64,000 bases of DNA from Macrotrachela quadricornifera (taxonomy: Eukaryota; Rotifera; Eurotatoria; Philodinida; Philodinidae), in assembly GCA_022393335.1 (NCBI GenBank), contig JAJEKB010000937.1, positions 22,726 through 86,725 of the forward strand, written 5' to 3'. The notes beneath the pieces are model-generated. The model had not been told where the DNA came from, made no database searches, and saw only the letters and a program-made list of their open reading frames with translations. The first letter of the stretch is position 1. Each line of letters opens with the position of its first letter. The position numbers and the translations under genes are program-made. Below, piece after piece: positions 24,900-38,284 of this stretch.

Positions 24900-27800
24900 T
24901 TAATTCGAAATACCAAGTTCTTCAATTGATGTATGACCTTTTTTATGTGTTATACGAAATCGAGCTAAATCTTTTCGTGTAATCATTCCAACAACTTCAT
25001 TTTTATCATTAACAACAACTAAATGTCGTAATCCAAGACCTCGAAACATAGAAAATATACGTGGGAGTGTTGCATGCTTAAAAATAAATAAAGTCAAATA
25101 TTGATTAAATTAAAAAATAAAACTAAAATTTACATGTGAAACAGTGTAAGCTAAATACATATATGGTCTTAAATCACAATAAAGTTCACCATCTTCATTC
25201 GTTAAATGAACACTCTAAAATGGTAATAAAAAATTAATATTTAATTTAAAAAAATTTTTCAAAAATCTTGTTTTTGTATATACATCAATTGATGGATGAC
25301 GTGGATAACTTTCACGAAAATCATCTAATGTTAAATAATCACGTAGACAATCATTTAACGAAATGAAATTCTAATACAAAAAAATAATTTAACATATTTT
25401 TTTATATATATTTCTTATAAACTAACTCGTTTTCTTAATATTGTTATAAGTTGATGTCGTAAAATTATTCCTTGAAATGTACCAGCTCGTTCAGAATTTG
25501 TCTTAAAATACAGATTTTTTTTAGAATATAAATAATAGAAAGAAAGAATAAGTTATTAGTCATACTTCACTTGAATGATGATCAACAACAGGAAAACCAT
25601 GATGACTTTCCTTAGATAAAATGCGATAAATTTCATGAACTTTTTCCACAGTATTGAATTTAATCACTGGTGCTGACATTATACTTCTATACAAAATAAT
25701 ATAAAAATAAAAAATAAATAAATATTATTTTACTTACAAAGCTGAAAGTTGTGCTGAAAATACTTCAGATTCCCATGGTAGAAAAGGTACACCTATTATA
25801 TAAACATAAGAATAAAGTTTTTAAAAATATATACTAATAAAACTAACTTTGTAAAGCAATATGTATATCAAAAAATCCCTTAAATAAATAAGCTTTTAGT
25901 ATATAATTCTTTTTATTTTTCTTATATTCTTACTTCATTAAAATAATCACCCGTAAGTTTAGCTACTGTTAATACAATCATAATAGGTAGACCAAGTACA
26001 ATATCACCAGTAGCTTCAATTAAAATTACTGCAAGACTAATTGTCATTCGCATAATACCACCTGAATTTAAATATTAAAAATAAATGGTTTTTTTTTTAA
26101 ATAAAAAAAATAAATTTTACCAAGTTGTGATGCAGCTCCAAATAGAGCATATTTTCCAGGATCAAAATACTATTAACAAAAATATGGAAGATAAAATAAA
26201 TAAGATAGGAAAATTATAAACTAACTCTAACTTTTGATGGAAATAATGTATGCAAACCAATGCCTACTAATCGACCCCATGAAGCACCAATTAAAAGACT
26301 TGGAATGAAGAGACCTGAACTAACAATTATTCCATATGTCCAACAAGTCAAACAAAAATAGACAATACAAAAAATTAATAAACTCCATGCATTATATGTT
26401 CCTAAATACAATTTATAATATGTATTTTTTTGTTTCAACTTTTTTTTCTAACCTATTTCACTATGAAATAAATTTCTCACAGCTTGTTCTGGTGTACTAA
26501 AAACAATTGTTGCCATTATATTATATTGTCCATCAGGACAAAATAATTGTATCGTAGGTGAATTAAGTTCTAATTGAGTTTTAAGTGGTCGACATTCATT
26601 CATTGTTACAAATATTAATAAAAAAGCTATAACAACAGTTGTTGATGCAACAAGTAATATTTCAATAATTAATAACCAATGTTTATTTATATAATGATGT
26701 CGAAATTTAGTTAAACGTAAATTTAATTGATTAAATAAAGCTCCACATATACCACCAAAAAAACCCATTAGAATAAATATAGGTAATTCATACCACATAT
26801 ATGGAACGTCCTAAAAGAAAAAAAAATTAAAATTATTTTATTCGAAAATATAAAAAGATTAAAAGTTTTTTTGTACTTTAAAAAGACCAAAATTGATTAA
26901 ACCTGGTGATGATAAATCCCCAAAATGACCATCAATTGCGCTATTAACAACATTTAAAGTAAATGTTGATACCATTGATGCAAAAAACTAAATAGACAAA
27001 AAGAAATCAAGAAATTTTATTTTAAATCTAAATTAATAATATTAACATACAATAAACCATGTTAATTGTTGATTGAAAAAACTAGCACCTTCTTCTAAAG
27101 CAAATAAAACACCACCGACTGGAGCACCAAAAGCTAAAAAAAGATATATATAATTAATTAGCAATTTAAATTCGTTTTTTTGTTTTACCAGCAGCAACAC
27201 CAGCTGCTGCACCAGCCGATACAAAATCACGTTTATGTTTATCCGTACGAAAATATTTAAAAATCTACAAAAACAAAAAAAAATATTTTTATATTTTCTC
27301 TTATTTGGTCAATATTTAATTTACATGTAAATCAAATTTCAATGAACTGCTTTTTCCTTGTGAAATTCCACCAGCAACTATAGCACCTGAATGTATCCTA
27401 CAAATCAAATTATTTCATAAATAATTTTCAAACGAAAAAAAAAAGTATTTCTTACATTGGTCCTTCTTTTCCAACAGCTAATCCACCAGATACAGCAAAT
27501 ATAACACCTAATACTTTAGCAATTAATGCTTTTAAACGAAGTACATGTGGAACAGCTACACCATTAAGATAACATTTAACTTGTGGAATACCTGAACCAC
27601 GTGCAGCTGGCTTATTTAAATAAATAAATTAAGAAAAAATTTTATTTTAATCTTTTTTCTTTTTTTTTGTTTATTCTATTTAAAATATTTACCTCCCAAA
27701 GAATAAGTATACCTGATATAAGAACCAAACCCATATTAATACCAATCCATGCTAAATATGGTTTATATAAACAATGTTCAGATAAGCATAAATCTAATTT

Positions 27801-28206
27801 ATTTTGTACATAACTAAATTTAAATTTTGTTAAAGTTTTTACAGAAATATCAACAAATACGGCAATTAATCCTGTACATATACCAATTAATAACATAATT
27901 AACCATTTTAATATAATTAAACGACGTTTATGTTGATAACCTAAACGTTTTTCTTCCATATGTGATATTTCACTTTCATCACATTCATAATCAAGTGATT
28001 CATATCGACCAGATAATAATTTTTCACCTGTAGCAAAAGTTGTATCCAAAGGTGTATTTGTACAATCATTTGTGGTAATATATGTATTGAGAGATGTATA
28101 TGTATGCTATGAAAAAGAAGATTTTTAATATATACAGAAAAAGTTCCTTTCAATCTCATACATGGCGACTACTGTCTAATAACGGTTCATTTTCATCTTC
28201 ATTCAT
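24900..28206 (-). CDS. CLCN7: CLC-7-type lysosomal chloride/proton exchanger
   Basis: About thirteen exons, starting [15 protein letters not shown] at 28206; the acidic-dileucine-like ENEPLL is typical of endolysosomal sorting. Signature motifs in order: [25 protein letters not shown] (gating Glu), [30 protein letters not shown] (proton-glutamate region), SPGLINFG, and [19 protein letters not shown]. Two cytosolic CBS domains follow, ending [25 protein letters not shown]. The protein ends EELGISN. Alignment by eye with vertebrate CLC-7 is close throughout, including [12 protein letters not shown] and the LFCPDGQYN luminal loop. Both glutamates needed for 2Cl-/H+ exchange are present. The family works with OSTM1 in lysosomes. 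The ATG directly follows a TTATGTTTTAG acceptor 98 bases after the DRG2 stop, suggesting the downstream cistron of an operon. Confidence 0.93.
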
Positions 28207-28304
28207 CTAAAACATAAGAATGACTTGAAAAAAAATTCTTTTCTTTTTTTTTCATAATGTTATTTTGTTGTAAAATAAAAATAAAACAACAATAACAATA
28301 ATGT
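28207..28304 (-). promoter_or_regulatory. Intercistronic spacer between DRG2 and CLCN7-like genes
   Basis: A 98-base U-rich spacer ends TTATGTTTTAG, abutting the CLCN7 ATG. Same arrangement as 6171-6235. Consistent with polycistronic transcription plus spliced-leader addition (inferred). Confidence 0.5.
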
Positions 28305-30308
28305 TTATTTCTTCACTAAACAAATGACATCTTCATTCTGTAAAACATGTGAAAGACCAACACGTTGCGGTGAAAATTTTACCGATGTACCCTAAATAAA
28401 AGAATTTTAAATTGATATAATTAAAAACAAAAAATTCATTTTTTTTTTCAATTATCCATGGTATTTCGTGATTATAAACAATGAATTTCTTTTACTCTCA
28501 TGAGATTAGAATCAAGTCTCTAAATAATACTATAAACCCTCGAGATAGAATCGATTTTTATAAAATAAAACAAAAACAAAAAATGAAATATTATTTTACC
28601 CAAACAAGTGCATATTTAAATTGATCAACCATTGTTCGATGAACCAGACGACACTATATCAAATAAAATAAATATAAAACAAAAATTTTAGAAAAAAAAA
28701 AAAAACTTACGACATATTCAACATTTGTTCCAGATCTTATAATTAATCCTCCATCAAAATCAGGTTTTTCACCACGCTTTTTTGTATATACACGACTTAA
28801 ATTTAATAATTTCCATATACTTTCAAGCATATAATCAATATTTAGTTTCATATTACAACTAAAATCAACAAATAATTAAATAAAATAAATCAATTTTTTT
28901 TTCTTCATCTTCTTCTTATAAACCTGATAACAACTGAATTTGGTAACTTAGCAAGTCGATCAACTTCTTCAATTGATACTTGATCAATTTTATTATAAAC
29001 CTAAATAAATCAATATATATATATATATATATACTAATTCTATTCATTTATTTATTTACATAAAGACATGGCATATAAGCACGTCGGCCAACAACTACAT
29101 CAATAAATTCATCACTTGTATAATCATCTCGAAAAAGAACTTGTGCATTAAAAATTTTATATTCATGAAGAATTAAATGAATCATTTTTTCTGGACATTT
29201 TGTCATTGGTACTGTACTTGTTATATGAATACCACCGGTTTTCTTTGGCTAAGTTACATAAAATAAGATATATAATCATATCAAATTTTCACTTACATTA
29301 ATACCTTAAAATATATTTCTGGTTTTCGAGTATTCAATCGAATACCAACACTTTCAAGTTCCTCTTCAAGAATTTCTCTATTAAATAAAAAGTAATGATT
29401 TTAATTACTAGAAATATTTAACATAAAAACTTATGAATGAGAATAATAGTTAATGCATGATTAATTGACATCAAATATTCTTTTTTATTTACATATTTGC
29501 TCATACTAGTTATAAAGTTAAATAATATAAAATATTTTTACCGTTGTTTGTCACCTTTTGTTGCATCTAACATCATCAAAACCATATCAGCAGTACGAGC
29601 AACTGCAATAACTTGTCGACCTCGACCTTTGCCTATTATTTAAACAGATATATTTTCTATCCGAAAAAAAAGAATTTTGAACACAAACCTTGAGCAGCTC
29701 CTTCAATAATACCAGGCAAATCAAGTAATTGTATCTATAGTTGAATTTAAATAAATTCTTAAAATCATAACACATGCAAAATATACGTACCTCAGCACCA
29801 TTATACTAAAAATAAAATAAATATAAAATAAAAAATTTTATTTATTAAATAATTACTTCGATCACACCAGGAATACAAGTTAATGTTGTAAATTCATATG
29901 AAGCAGCAGTTGATTCTGTACGTGTAACTGTACTTAACAATGTACTTTTTCCAACTGATGGAAAACCAATAAGAGCAATACGTGCATCACCAGATTTGAC
30001 AACATCAAAACCTTCACCCTATAGAAAATTATTTATAGAAAAAAATAAGGAAATTATTATTCATTTTTTTGTTATTGGTATTATATCGAACCTTGCCAGA
30101 ACCACTTTTTCCATCACCTTCAATTAATGCTTGACGAAATTTTGCTAGTTTAGCTTTAAGTAAACCCAAATGATACTCAGTTGCTATAAAAAAAAGAATT
30201 TTTTTAATTACTTAAATAATATAGTTAGTTCTATGAATTAGTACCCTTATTTTTTTGTGTTCTTGCTATTTCTCTTTCAATATCGGCAATTTTTTCAAGA
30301 ATACCCAT
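28305..30308 (-). CDS. DRG2: DRG2 GTPase (developmentally regulated GTP-binding protein 2)
   Basis: About eleven small exons from the ATG at 30308 ([20 protein letters not shown]). GTPase motifs: G1 [10 protein letters not shown]3 [16 protein letters not shown], and G4 NKID. The DRG-specific helix-turn-helix start ([19 protein letters not shown]) and the C-terminal TGS domain ([38 protein letters not shown]) are present; it ends [14 protein letters not shown] and YFKPKK positions match DRG2 rather than DRG1. DRG2 binds DFRP2/RWDD1 and works in translation and cytoskeletal control. A TTATTTTTTCAG acceptor lies about 30 bases upstream of the ATG. It is divergent from actin copy 2 and is the first cistron before the CLCN7-like gene. 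Confidence 0.95.
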
Positions 30309-30706
30309 TTCTTTTATTTTATTTTTTTTTTCTAATTAAATTTTAATCTGAAAAAATAAATATATGCTATAATGTTCAAAAAAGTTAAAATTTCTTCGAG
30401 AATTTTCTTTTATTTTTTTAAACTAAAAGAGACAACAAACATAATTTTTGTTTCGTCATGTTTATTCTTTTGCGCTTTATCACTATTATTTTTGTGTTAT
30501 TGTTGATGATATGGTGACTAATCTTCTATACAATGACCATATACGTCCTCATTCTATCATAAGCAAGCACGTCGTTTGCTATCGAACATGACTAAACGCT
30601 AGCTCACACTCATTCTCTTCGTGCGTGCGCATATACTCTCCACCCTCGTTTGCGTTCTTCAATCCGTTGCATTTTCTTCATTGGTTCGAACGTTCGCTTC
30701 AAATGT

Positions 30707-30716
30707 CCTTATATGG
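30707..30716 (+). promoter_or_regulatory. CArG box of actin copy 2
   Basis: CCTTATATGG, identical to the CArG box upstream of actin copy 1 and about 75 bases upstream of the TATA box. Confidence 0.75.
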
Positions 30717-30789
30717 CAATACAAATAAATTCAAGCCGACGATGAATAGGAGAAGAGAGAGAAGAAACACTGCACTCGTCCGTATTTTG

Positions 30790-30797
30790 TATATAAA
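30790..30797 (+). promoter_or_regulatory. TATA box of actin copy 2
   Basis: TATATAAA sits between the CArG box and an A-rich leader, at a sensible distance (about 105 bases) from the ATG. Confidence 0.6.
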
Positions 30798-30894
30798 CCG
30801 AAACAAAGCAGCGAACTATCATCATTTCAAGCCATTCTTTTCGAAGATACACACACTCCACAACCACATTTATATTTATAACTTTTAACAATAA

Positions 30895-32183
<1,289 letters not shown>

Positions 32184-32803
32184 ACAAAATGAATTCTTTT
32201 TTTTTCTTCGATGTGCTCAACACTGTGCGCCTGTGTGTGTATATTTTTCCTGTGTTGTATGTCGATCGTCATCAGTGTGTTTATTGTTGATAGACGTGCT
32301 TTTCTTTTTTTCTTTTATTCCATTTTGTCATTCCACACGTTTTCTTTATCATTAAATCATTCAGATGAAACATCATCCGTATAAATCTATTCTTTTATAT
32401 TCTTAACTTTAAACACTAATACAGAATTTAGTAAAGCAAATTCAAAAGATTTAACATAATACAAAGGGCAAGATAATGAAATAAATAAAATTTAACTTAC
32501 ATGAATATTCAGTACGATCACAGTTTCTTTGCAAAATAAATGAACTGACTGTGGTCTATTCTGTTATCCACAAATGTAAATGACAACAATCTTTTTTAAA
32601 AAAAAATATTTTCTTTTTTTTTAGAGGTTGATTTTCGCTTGTGTTTATTACTATTATTACATCGAACGTAGCGCTTTTATCTTCTGGTTGGTAGTTAAAA
32701 GTGTACATTTAACCGAACTAATGGCGACGATGGATTTCTTTATATATTATAACTAATAAACATTATTGAATTTTTTTACTTCTTTTAGATCGAACAGTTC
32801 ATA
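32184..32803. other. Actin 3' flank and ATP synthase f 5' flank
   Basis: T-rich 3' UTR-like sequence with GT-rich stretches to about 32360, then AT-rich spacer. A TTACTTCTTTTAG acceptor lies about 15 bases before the next ATG, so a 5' UTR intron or trans-splice site is likely. Confidence 0.5.
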
Positions 32804-33402
32804 ATGAGTGATAGTTGGTATAGTAAAACTAATGAAACTATTATTCCGGGTAATCCCGATCGTATTAGAACTTCATGGGATCCATTACAATACTTAAATT
32901 TGGCCAAAAACCTTAAAGTATTTAATGAATATCCACGTGATTTTAATCCACGAGTACATGGTGCTTATTGTCCATGGCGTTATTATGGAAAACGTTAGTC
33001 AAAAACCTTAAATATAATCTTCTTGTTTACTATTATATAATTTATTTAAAGGTGATCTTCATTTTGGTGATGTTAAAGTAGCTGATATTCCAGCATGGAT
33101 TGCTCGACGAGATAAAACTCCAATGGGAATTTATCAAGGTGGTGTTCGAAGTATGTTTATTATAACGAAATTAATTCTTAATAATAAAGATTTCTCTTGT
33201 TTTAGCTTTTTGGAAATTTTATCGTGCTTATTTAGATAATAAAAAACCCAATCTTATTTGGTATACACAAATATTTGTTGTCGCTTCATTGATTAATTTT
33301 GTATTTTACGCCATACCTGATAGAAGTTAGTGAATCGTATTGAAATATTTATTTTTATCATTTCTATTTTTAGAACATTACAAATGGGCAAAATATCATT
33401 GA
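32804..33402 (+). CDS. ATP5MF: Mitochondrial ATP synthase subunit f
   Basis: Exons 32804-32993, 33052-33150, 33206-33325 and 33374-33402. The core EYPRDFNPRVHGAYCPWRYYG ... HFGDVKVADIPAWIARRDKTP matches insect subunit f (EYNPKVHGPYDPARFYGK, FGQVKLGEIGAWLGRRNKTP). One TM segment (about TQIFVVASLINFVFYAIP) precedes the invariant KYH end. Subunit f is an inner-membrane Fo stator component that supports dimerisation of the synthase. The first 36 or so residues (MSDSWYSKTNETIIPGN...) extend beyond the usual length and do not look like a classical presequence. Confidence in the family is high. Confidence 0.92.
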
Positions 33403-34471
33403 TGATGTATTCAATTAAAACGATTACTATTATTACTCCTTTATTATCAGTCCTATCGTAGTTTTTGAACGTGTGTTTTTCAGATTTTTCGAATAAAAAG
33501 TATAGACAGATACATATTGTTTTCCTTTATAATATACCAGTAGAACATTTTCTCATATACAATGTTAATCAAAAACTATTTTAACAATCAATAGCATTTG
33601 ATAAAATATAATTTATTGAAACAGATTCTATACCATTAATTTTAGGCTTATAAGTTTCGTCTTTATATTTTAGAGTTGGCTATAACAAACCGATTTATAT
33701 TAGTTTAAGGTCCCCATTATAAGTATTAGATAAAATTCTTTAAAAAAATTACCGTTGAAGTCTATTTCAGATTTTTATTGGGTATGTGTGGAAATAATTT
33801 TTTTTCGGATCGAATATACGAACATAAATGACATGAAAAATTACAGTTTCTAAGGGAAACTTTTACCTTTATATTTTATGGTACTCAATACATGATTTTA
33901 TTGCGAAGTCTGATGTTAAAAATTATCGCCATGGGATATATAAATTATTCAAATAACAGAATATTTTCTAATCATTGCTGATAGATTATAATTCATTTTA
34001 ATTATATATAAAAATGCGTACAACTCACTAAATGCACTCATGAAATTTGATTAAATCCTATATAATTCAGTACCGGTTCATTCAAGTCTAATGTTATTAT
34101 AGCTATATATATATATGTATCTATATATAATGGATGTAATCTATTGTATAAATCAGTAAGTATTAAGAATCTTATGCAGATTTCTTTTGCTAACTCAAAA
34201 AAAAAAATAAAAGTTTTTCTATTCAATATAATCTTAGCTTTAAGTGATATTTGTTTTATTTACGAGAAGAATTTCTGATAAAATAAAAAATAAATGCGCG
34301 ATAGTATTATACATGACAACTGAATGAAATAATGTATTGGTTCTATAGAGTTTTTATTCAATTTTTTCTTTTATCAAATATTTTATGTCATGTTGATGAG
34401 GTAGATTCCATGTTATATGTATTTATTACTGTTTATTATTATTATAGAATTATATACAAAAACAAAATGAT
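33403..34471. other. Intergenic spacer
   Basis: AT-rich with no conserved ORF; an (AT)n tract at about 34104-34130. A possible splice acceptor (TTATTATTATAG, about 34446) precedes the small ORF at 34472. Confidence 0.45.
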
Positions 34472-34726
34472 ATGCTTAGGAAATTTTTTTCTATATGTGT
34501 TGTATTCATTTTAATCGGTTTTGTTATTGGACCGATTTCATTAATTATGATTCTTCCATTTATTGTTGATTCAATTGATAATGATGAATTCGTAAATTTA
34601 CATGATGAAAATCAAGTAGAAGAACAAAAATCAAAAAATGAAACAGATAATTCAACATCAATAACAGATGATGAAGAGGACGATGATAATAATGAACAAG
34701 ATATAGAAGAGACATCTTCATTTTAA
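34472..34726 (+). CDS. Small single-pass membrane protein with acidic tail, unknown
   Basis: 84 residues: a basic start (MLRKFF), a long hydrophobic segment (about FSICVVFILIGFVIGPISLIMILPFIV), then a strongly acidic, Asn/Glu/Asp-rich tail with DDEEDDDNNEQDIEE and an N-glycosylation-type NETD. The sharp switch from hydrophobic to acidic and the positive-inside start look like a real small membrane or secreted protein rather than chance. No family recognised. An overlapping ATG five bases upstream in another frame could act as a short uORF. Confidence 0.45.
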   Translation: MLRKFFSICVVFILIGFVIGPISLIMILPFIVDSIDNDEFVNLHDENQVEEQKSKNETDNSTSITDDEEDDDNNEQDIEETSSF

Positions 34727-37291
34727 GAGAACTCCCTTGAGACCATCAAAAAATGGAAGCAATCAACAAAATTTAAATTTTTGATTTAATACTTTCATCT
34801 TATTCAAAATCATCGAAATCTCTAAATCCAAATTTTTTGCGTATTTGAATGAGTGACTAAAAAAAATGGGTCAACTTTACTATCAAGTACTTTACGAGGA
34901 TATTTAGAGTATATGATCATAAATCATCTCTATAAAGTCGCCTTTTTTTATAATGATAAAAAATGAATACAACTTTTTGTGTAATATAGTAAATGATAGA
35001 GCCTCGAATATTTTGACCAGTTCTTCGATTTCTTAATGGTCTCATGGATTCTCTCTTAAAAAAAAATATTAAAACAGTTTGTCCATGTTTAAACTTGAAA
35101 CAAATTCTAAAAAAATCTTAGTTTTAGTCATGAACTTAATATTAGTATTGAAATTATATCACCAATTCATAAAAAAGTTCTACATTCAATGTTAATTATT
35201 GAGTTAAAATTTTAATATTAAACAACGAAATTTCTTCTGTATTAAATATAATTATCTTAGTAAAGAAACTCTTCTACTAATTTAAAAACTTTGTTCATGT
35301 CAAAGCATAATTAAAATATAAATAAGATAATTATATATAAAAATTTAATCCTTAGAAAAAAAAACGTCTTTTTTTCTTCTTCTAATTTACTATTAAATTG
35401 CGTGAGAATAAACATTTTTATTAATTCATATTCATTTTTAAATAAATACATAAACATATGTTTAATAACTAATTATCTTTTGATTTTAAAAATAACTTTT
35501 AGTCAAATATCTAACATGCACGGCATTATTTCCGATTGGAATCGCGAAAGTTAATTATATTTATTCTATATACATGAAATCTTTTATCCAAAAAATATAA
35601 AACATCTTAGGTTTTGATTATATAAATGTCGATAAAATGAAATAAATATCTTTTATATGTTAATATAAATATATATATATAACACACGATAAGGTAAAAA
35701 TTATTTAAAATTGATGCTTTTAGATGTTCAAATATACTTATTTATTCTCACTAATATATTTTCTAGAGAGAAAAAAAATATGATTTTTTTTTTCTTCGTC
35801 GTTTTTTTTTATATATGTTATAAAACATCAAATTATTCACAACAATATTTGTCCTTCAATTAAATTATCTCGATACTAGAATGAACAGACAACGATAAAC
35901 TAAAAAAACAAAAAACGTGACAAGAATAGTATCAATTATTTTATAATATAAAATTAAACTCAATAGAAAATAAATTGTTTATCTTTCATGTTCAAATAAT
36001 ATTAAATCCATATATAATATGGATAGAGAAAGAAAAATTATTCATGCGTAATTAATCATTTAATAAATGATTATTTATTACATATTGAACTATTAATAAA
36101 AAAATAGAAAAGAAAAAAACAAACGATTACTCGAAGAAAATCCGGTTTTGCTCATATAACTAAATATTTTTTTTTTTGGTTTTTCTGTCTTCTTTATTTT
36201 ATTTGCTCATGTCTTTAATAAGAAAATACCGACATTATTGTCCTTCTTTTTTTTAAAGTAACTAAGAGAAAAATAGAAATGAGAGATGAAAATGTTGTAT
36301 TTTAATGAAAGATGTGTAAAAAAACTAGGAGAATATCATTAAAAATAAACTTTTTTTTTTTTCTCTCTATAATTAGTAAATAGATAGTCATCTTACTTAT
36401 TTGTCACTCAACTCGAACTATATCATAGTAAAAAAGAGATTAAACGAATAGATTCGATTAGAATATTGAAAGAGAACAAAAAAAGAAAAGGATTATAGTA
36501 AGAATAGAATTTATAGATTAGTTTTTTAATATTTCTATAGATTGTTTTTAGTTAACTATTTCTTTAATTTTTATTTTTCTTTTGTTTAAGTTAGAAACTC
36601 GAGAAAATTGTCTAATTGCTTTTATCATTATGTATTAAGTTTGTTTGTTATTAAGAAAGAAAAAGAATCCCACATGATTTGACTAGAATTATCTTTCCAT
36701 CTTCATCATCAAGCAAATTAAATTATTTGAAAAAAAAAGAAAATCTTTTTATTCTTTTGCTCTATTTCTTCTGTTTTGTTGTTAAATATTTTCTTTTTTT
36801 GAAGAAATTTGATAACTATAATAGTGAAACAAGTGTTTCCTAGATTAACAGGTACGAATAAAAATCAAGAGTTCAGGTAATAATATTTCTATATAAAAAA
36901 AAAAAAGAAAAAGAAAAAAAGATGACACGAAATTGAACGTGCCAATTGTAATAATCCAATGCATGTCATAAAAACGAGAACTATGACAGACAAAAAAAAA
37001 TATGGTGCATAGCAAGTAGATAGACCGAAACAAAACGGAAGAAAAGAAAAGAAGAAAAAAAAGATTTTTCTCTCTTTGACAGCTGGTTTTTTTTTCTTGC
37101 GCTGTTGTCTTCTATCTATGTCTATTTATATATGTTTCGTCTAATTATCGTGAGCGTCTTTCTTTAAAATGTAAGTCCAATTTGATTGAACACGCACATC
37201 TTATTAATATGTGTATTTATTCTTGATACACTCATTAAATATAATTCTGTATCGTATGTAACTAAACTAAAAATTCAGATCATTTATTTCA
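34727..37291. other. 2.6-kb gene-poor region
   Basis: Extremely AT-rich with repeated poly-T and poly-A runs and no conserved coding signal. The last few hundred bases are the 5' flank of the Ras-like gene. Confidence 0.5.
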
Positions 37292-38284
37292 ATGACATCG
37301 GATCTATCTGATGAATTAGGATCATTAAAACTTAGCAATAATCGAGTACGTATATCATCGAATTCTACTTCTCGTCGTAATTGTGGACCTGGTCAAAATC
37401 AACGTCATAATTTACAATCGAAACGAGCAGCAACAATTGATCATGACAATCATGACGAAAAACTTCGTATTGTTGTACTTGGCGCTACAAAAGTTGGTTA
37501 GTACTTCATTAAATATATCTTCAAAAAATAAAAAAGAAAAGAGAAAAATAATTACAATTTTAAAGAATAAGAGAATAGTTTATTATTTTTAATTAAAATA
37601 TTCATTCACATGACTGTAGGCAGACAATTATTTTAAAAAATAAAAAAGAAAAAGAAAAGAAATATTGTTGAAATTATTTTGATAATTAATTTCTTTTTTT
37701 TCCTAGGTAAAACATGTTTATGTCAACAATTTTTACAACAAAAATTTGTAATTGATCATAAAGAAACAGTTGATGAAATGTATAGTACAGAACTTGCACT
37801 TGTTGATCGACATATTATACTTGAAATATTAGATACAGCTGGTATTGATGAATTTCCTGTTATGAGACGTCTTGCTATAGCACGTGGTGATGCATTTCTT
37901 ATTGTCTATGCTGTTGATGATGCATCTTCATTTGATATTGTTCGACAAATGCGTCAACTTGTTCTTGAAATAAAAGGTGATTTAATAACAAATTCAATTC
38001 CAATGGTTATTGTTGGAAATAAATGTGATGTTGATATTAATTTACGTGAAGTAAGTCGAGATTATGCTGAAACTATTGTACGTGATCAATGGTCAACAAA
38101 ACTTATTGAAACAACATGTCATGAACGTGAATCTGTAATAAATGCATTTAATCTTCTTTTAAATTTAGCTAATATTAATATGACACTTAATTCTGATGTA
38201 ACACGTCGTTCATCCGACCCAAATGTATCTGCAGATAAAGAACAACGTACTACAAATAAACGGCAAAGTTGTGCACAACAATAA
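37292..38284 (+). CDS. Atypical Ras-family small GTPase (RASD/RASL-like)
   Basis: Exons 37292-37496 and 37707-38284; 260 residues. A Ser/Asn-rich 55-residue N-terminal extension precedes the G domain. The intron splits the P-loop GATKVG|KT, where Thr and Lys occupy the Ras Gly12/Gly13 positions, as in RASD1 (SSKVGKT). Switch II is DTAGIDEFPVMRRLAI, with Ile at the Gln61 position; FPVMRR resembles RASD1 FPAMRR. G4 NKCD is intact; the G5 SAK motif is replaced by TTCHERE. The C-terminus ends CAQQ, a CaaX-like box with Gln last, favourable for farnesylation. Loss of Gln61 and Gly12 predicts low intrinsic GTP hydrolysis. It is a plasma-membrane-type signalling GTPase; the exact subfamily is uncertain. 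Confidence 0.88.

Noticed and set aside
30682..30691. GGTTCGAACG resembling a tRNA T-loop
   Set aside because: No acceptor, D or anticodon stem could be paired around it; it lies in the actin promoter region.
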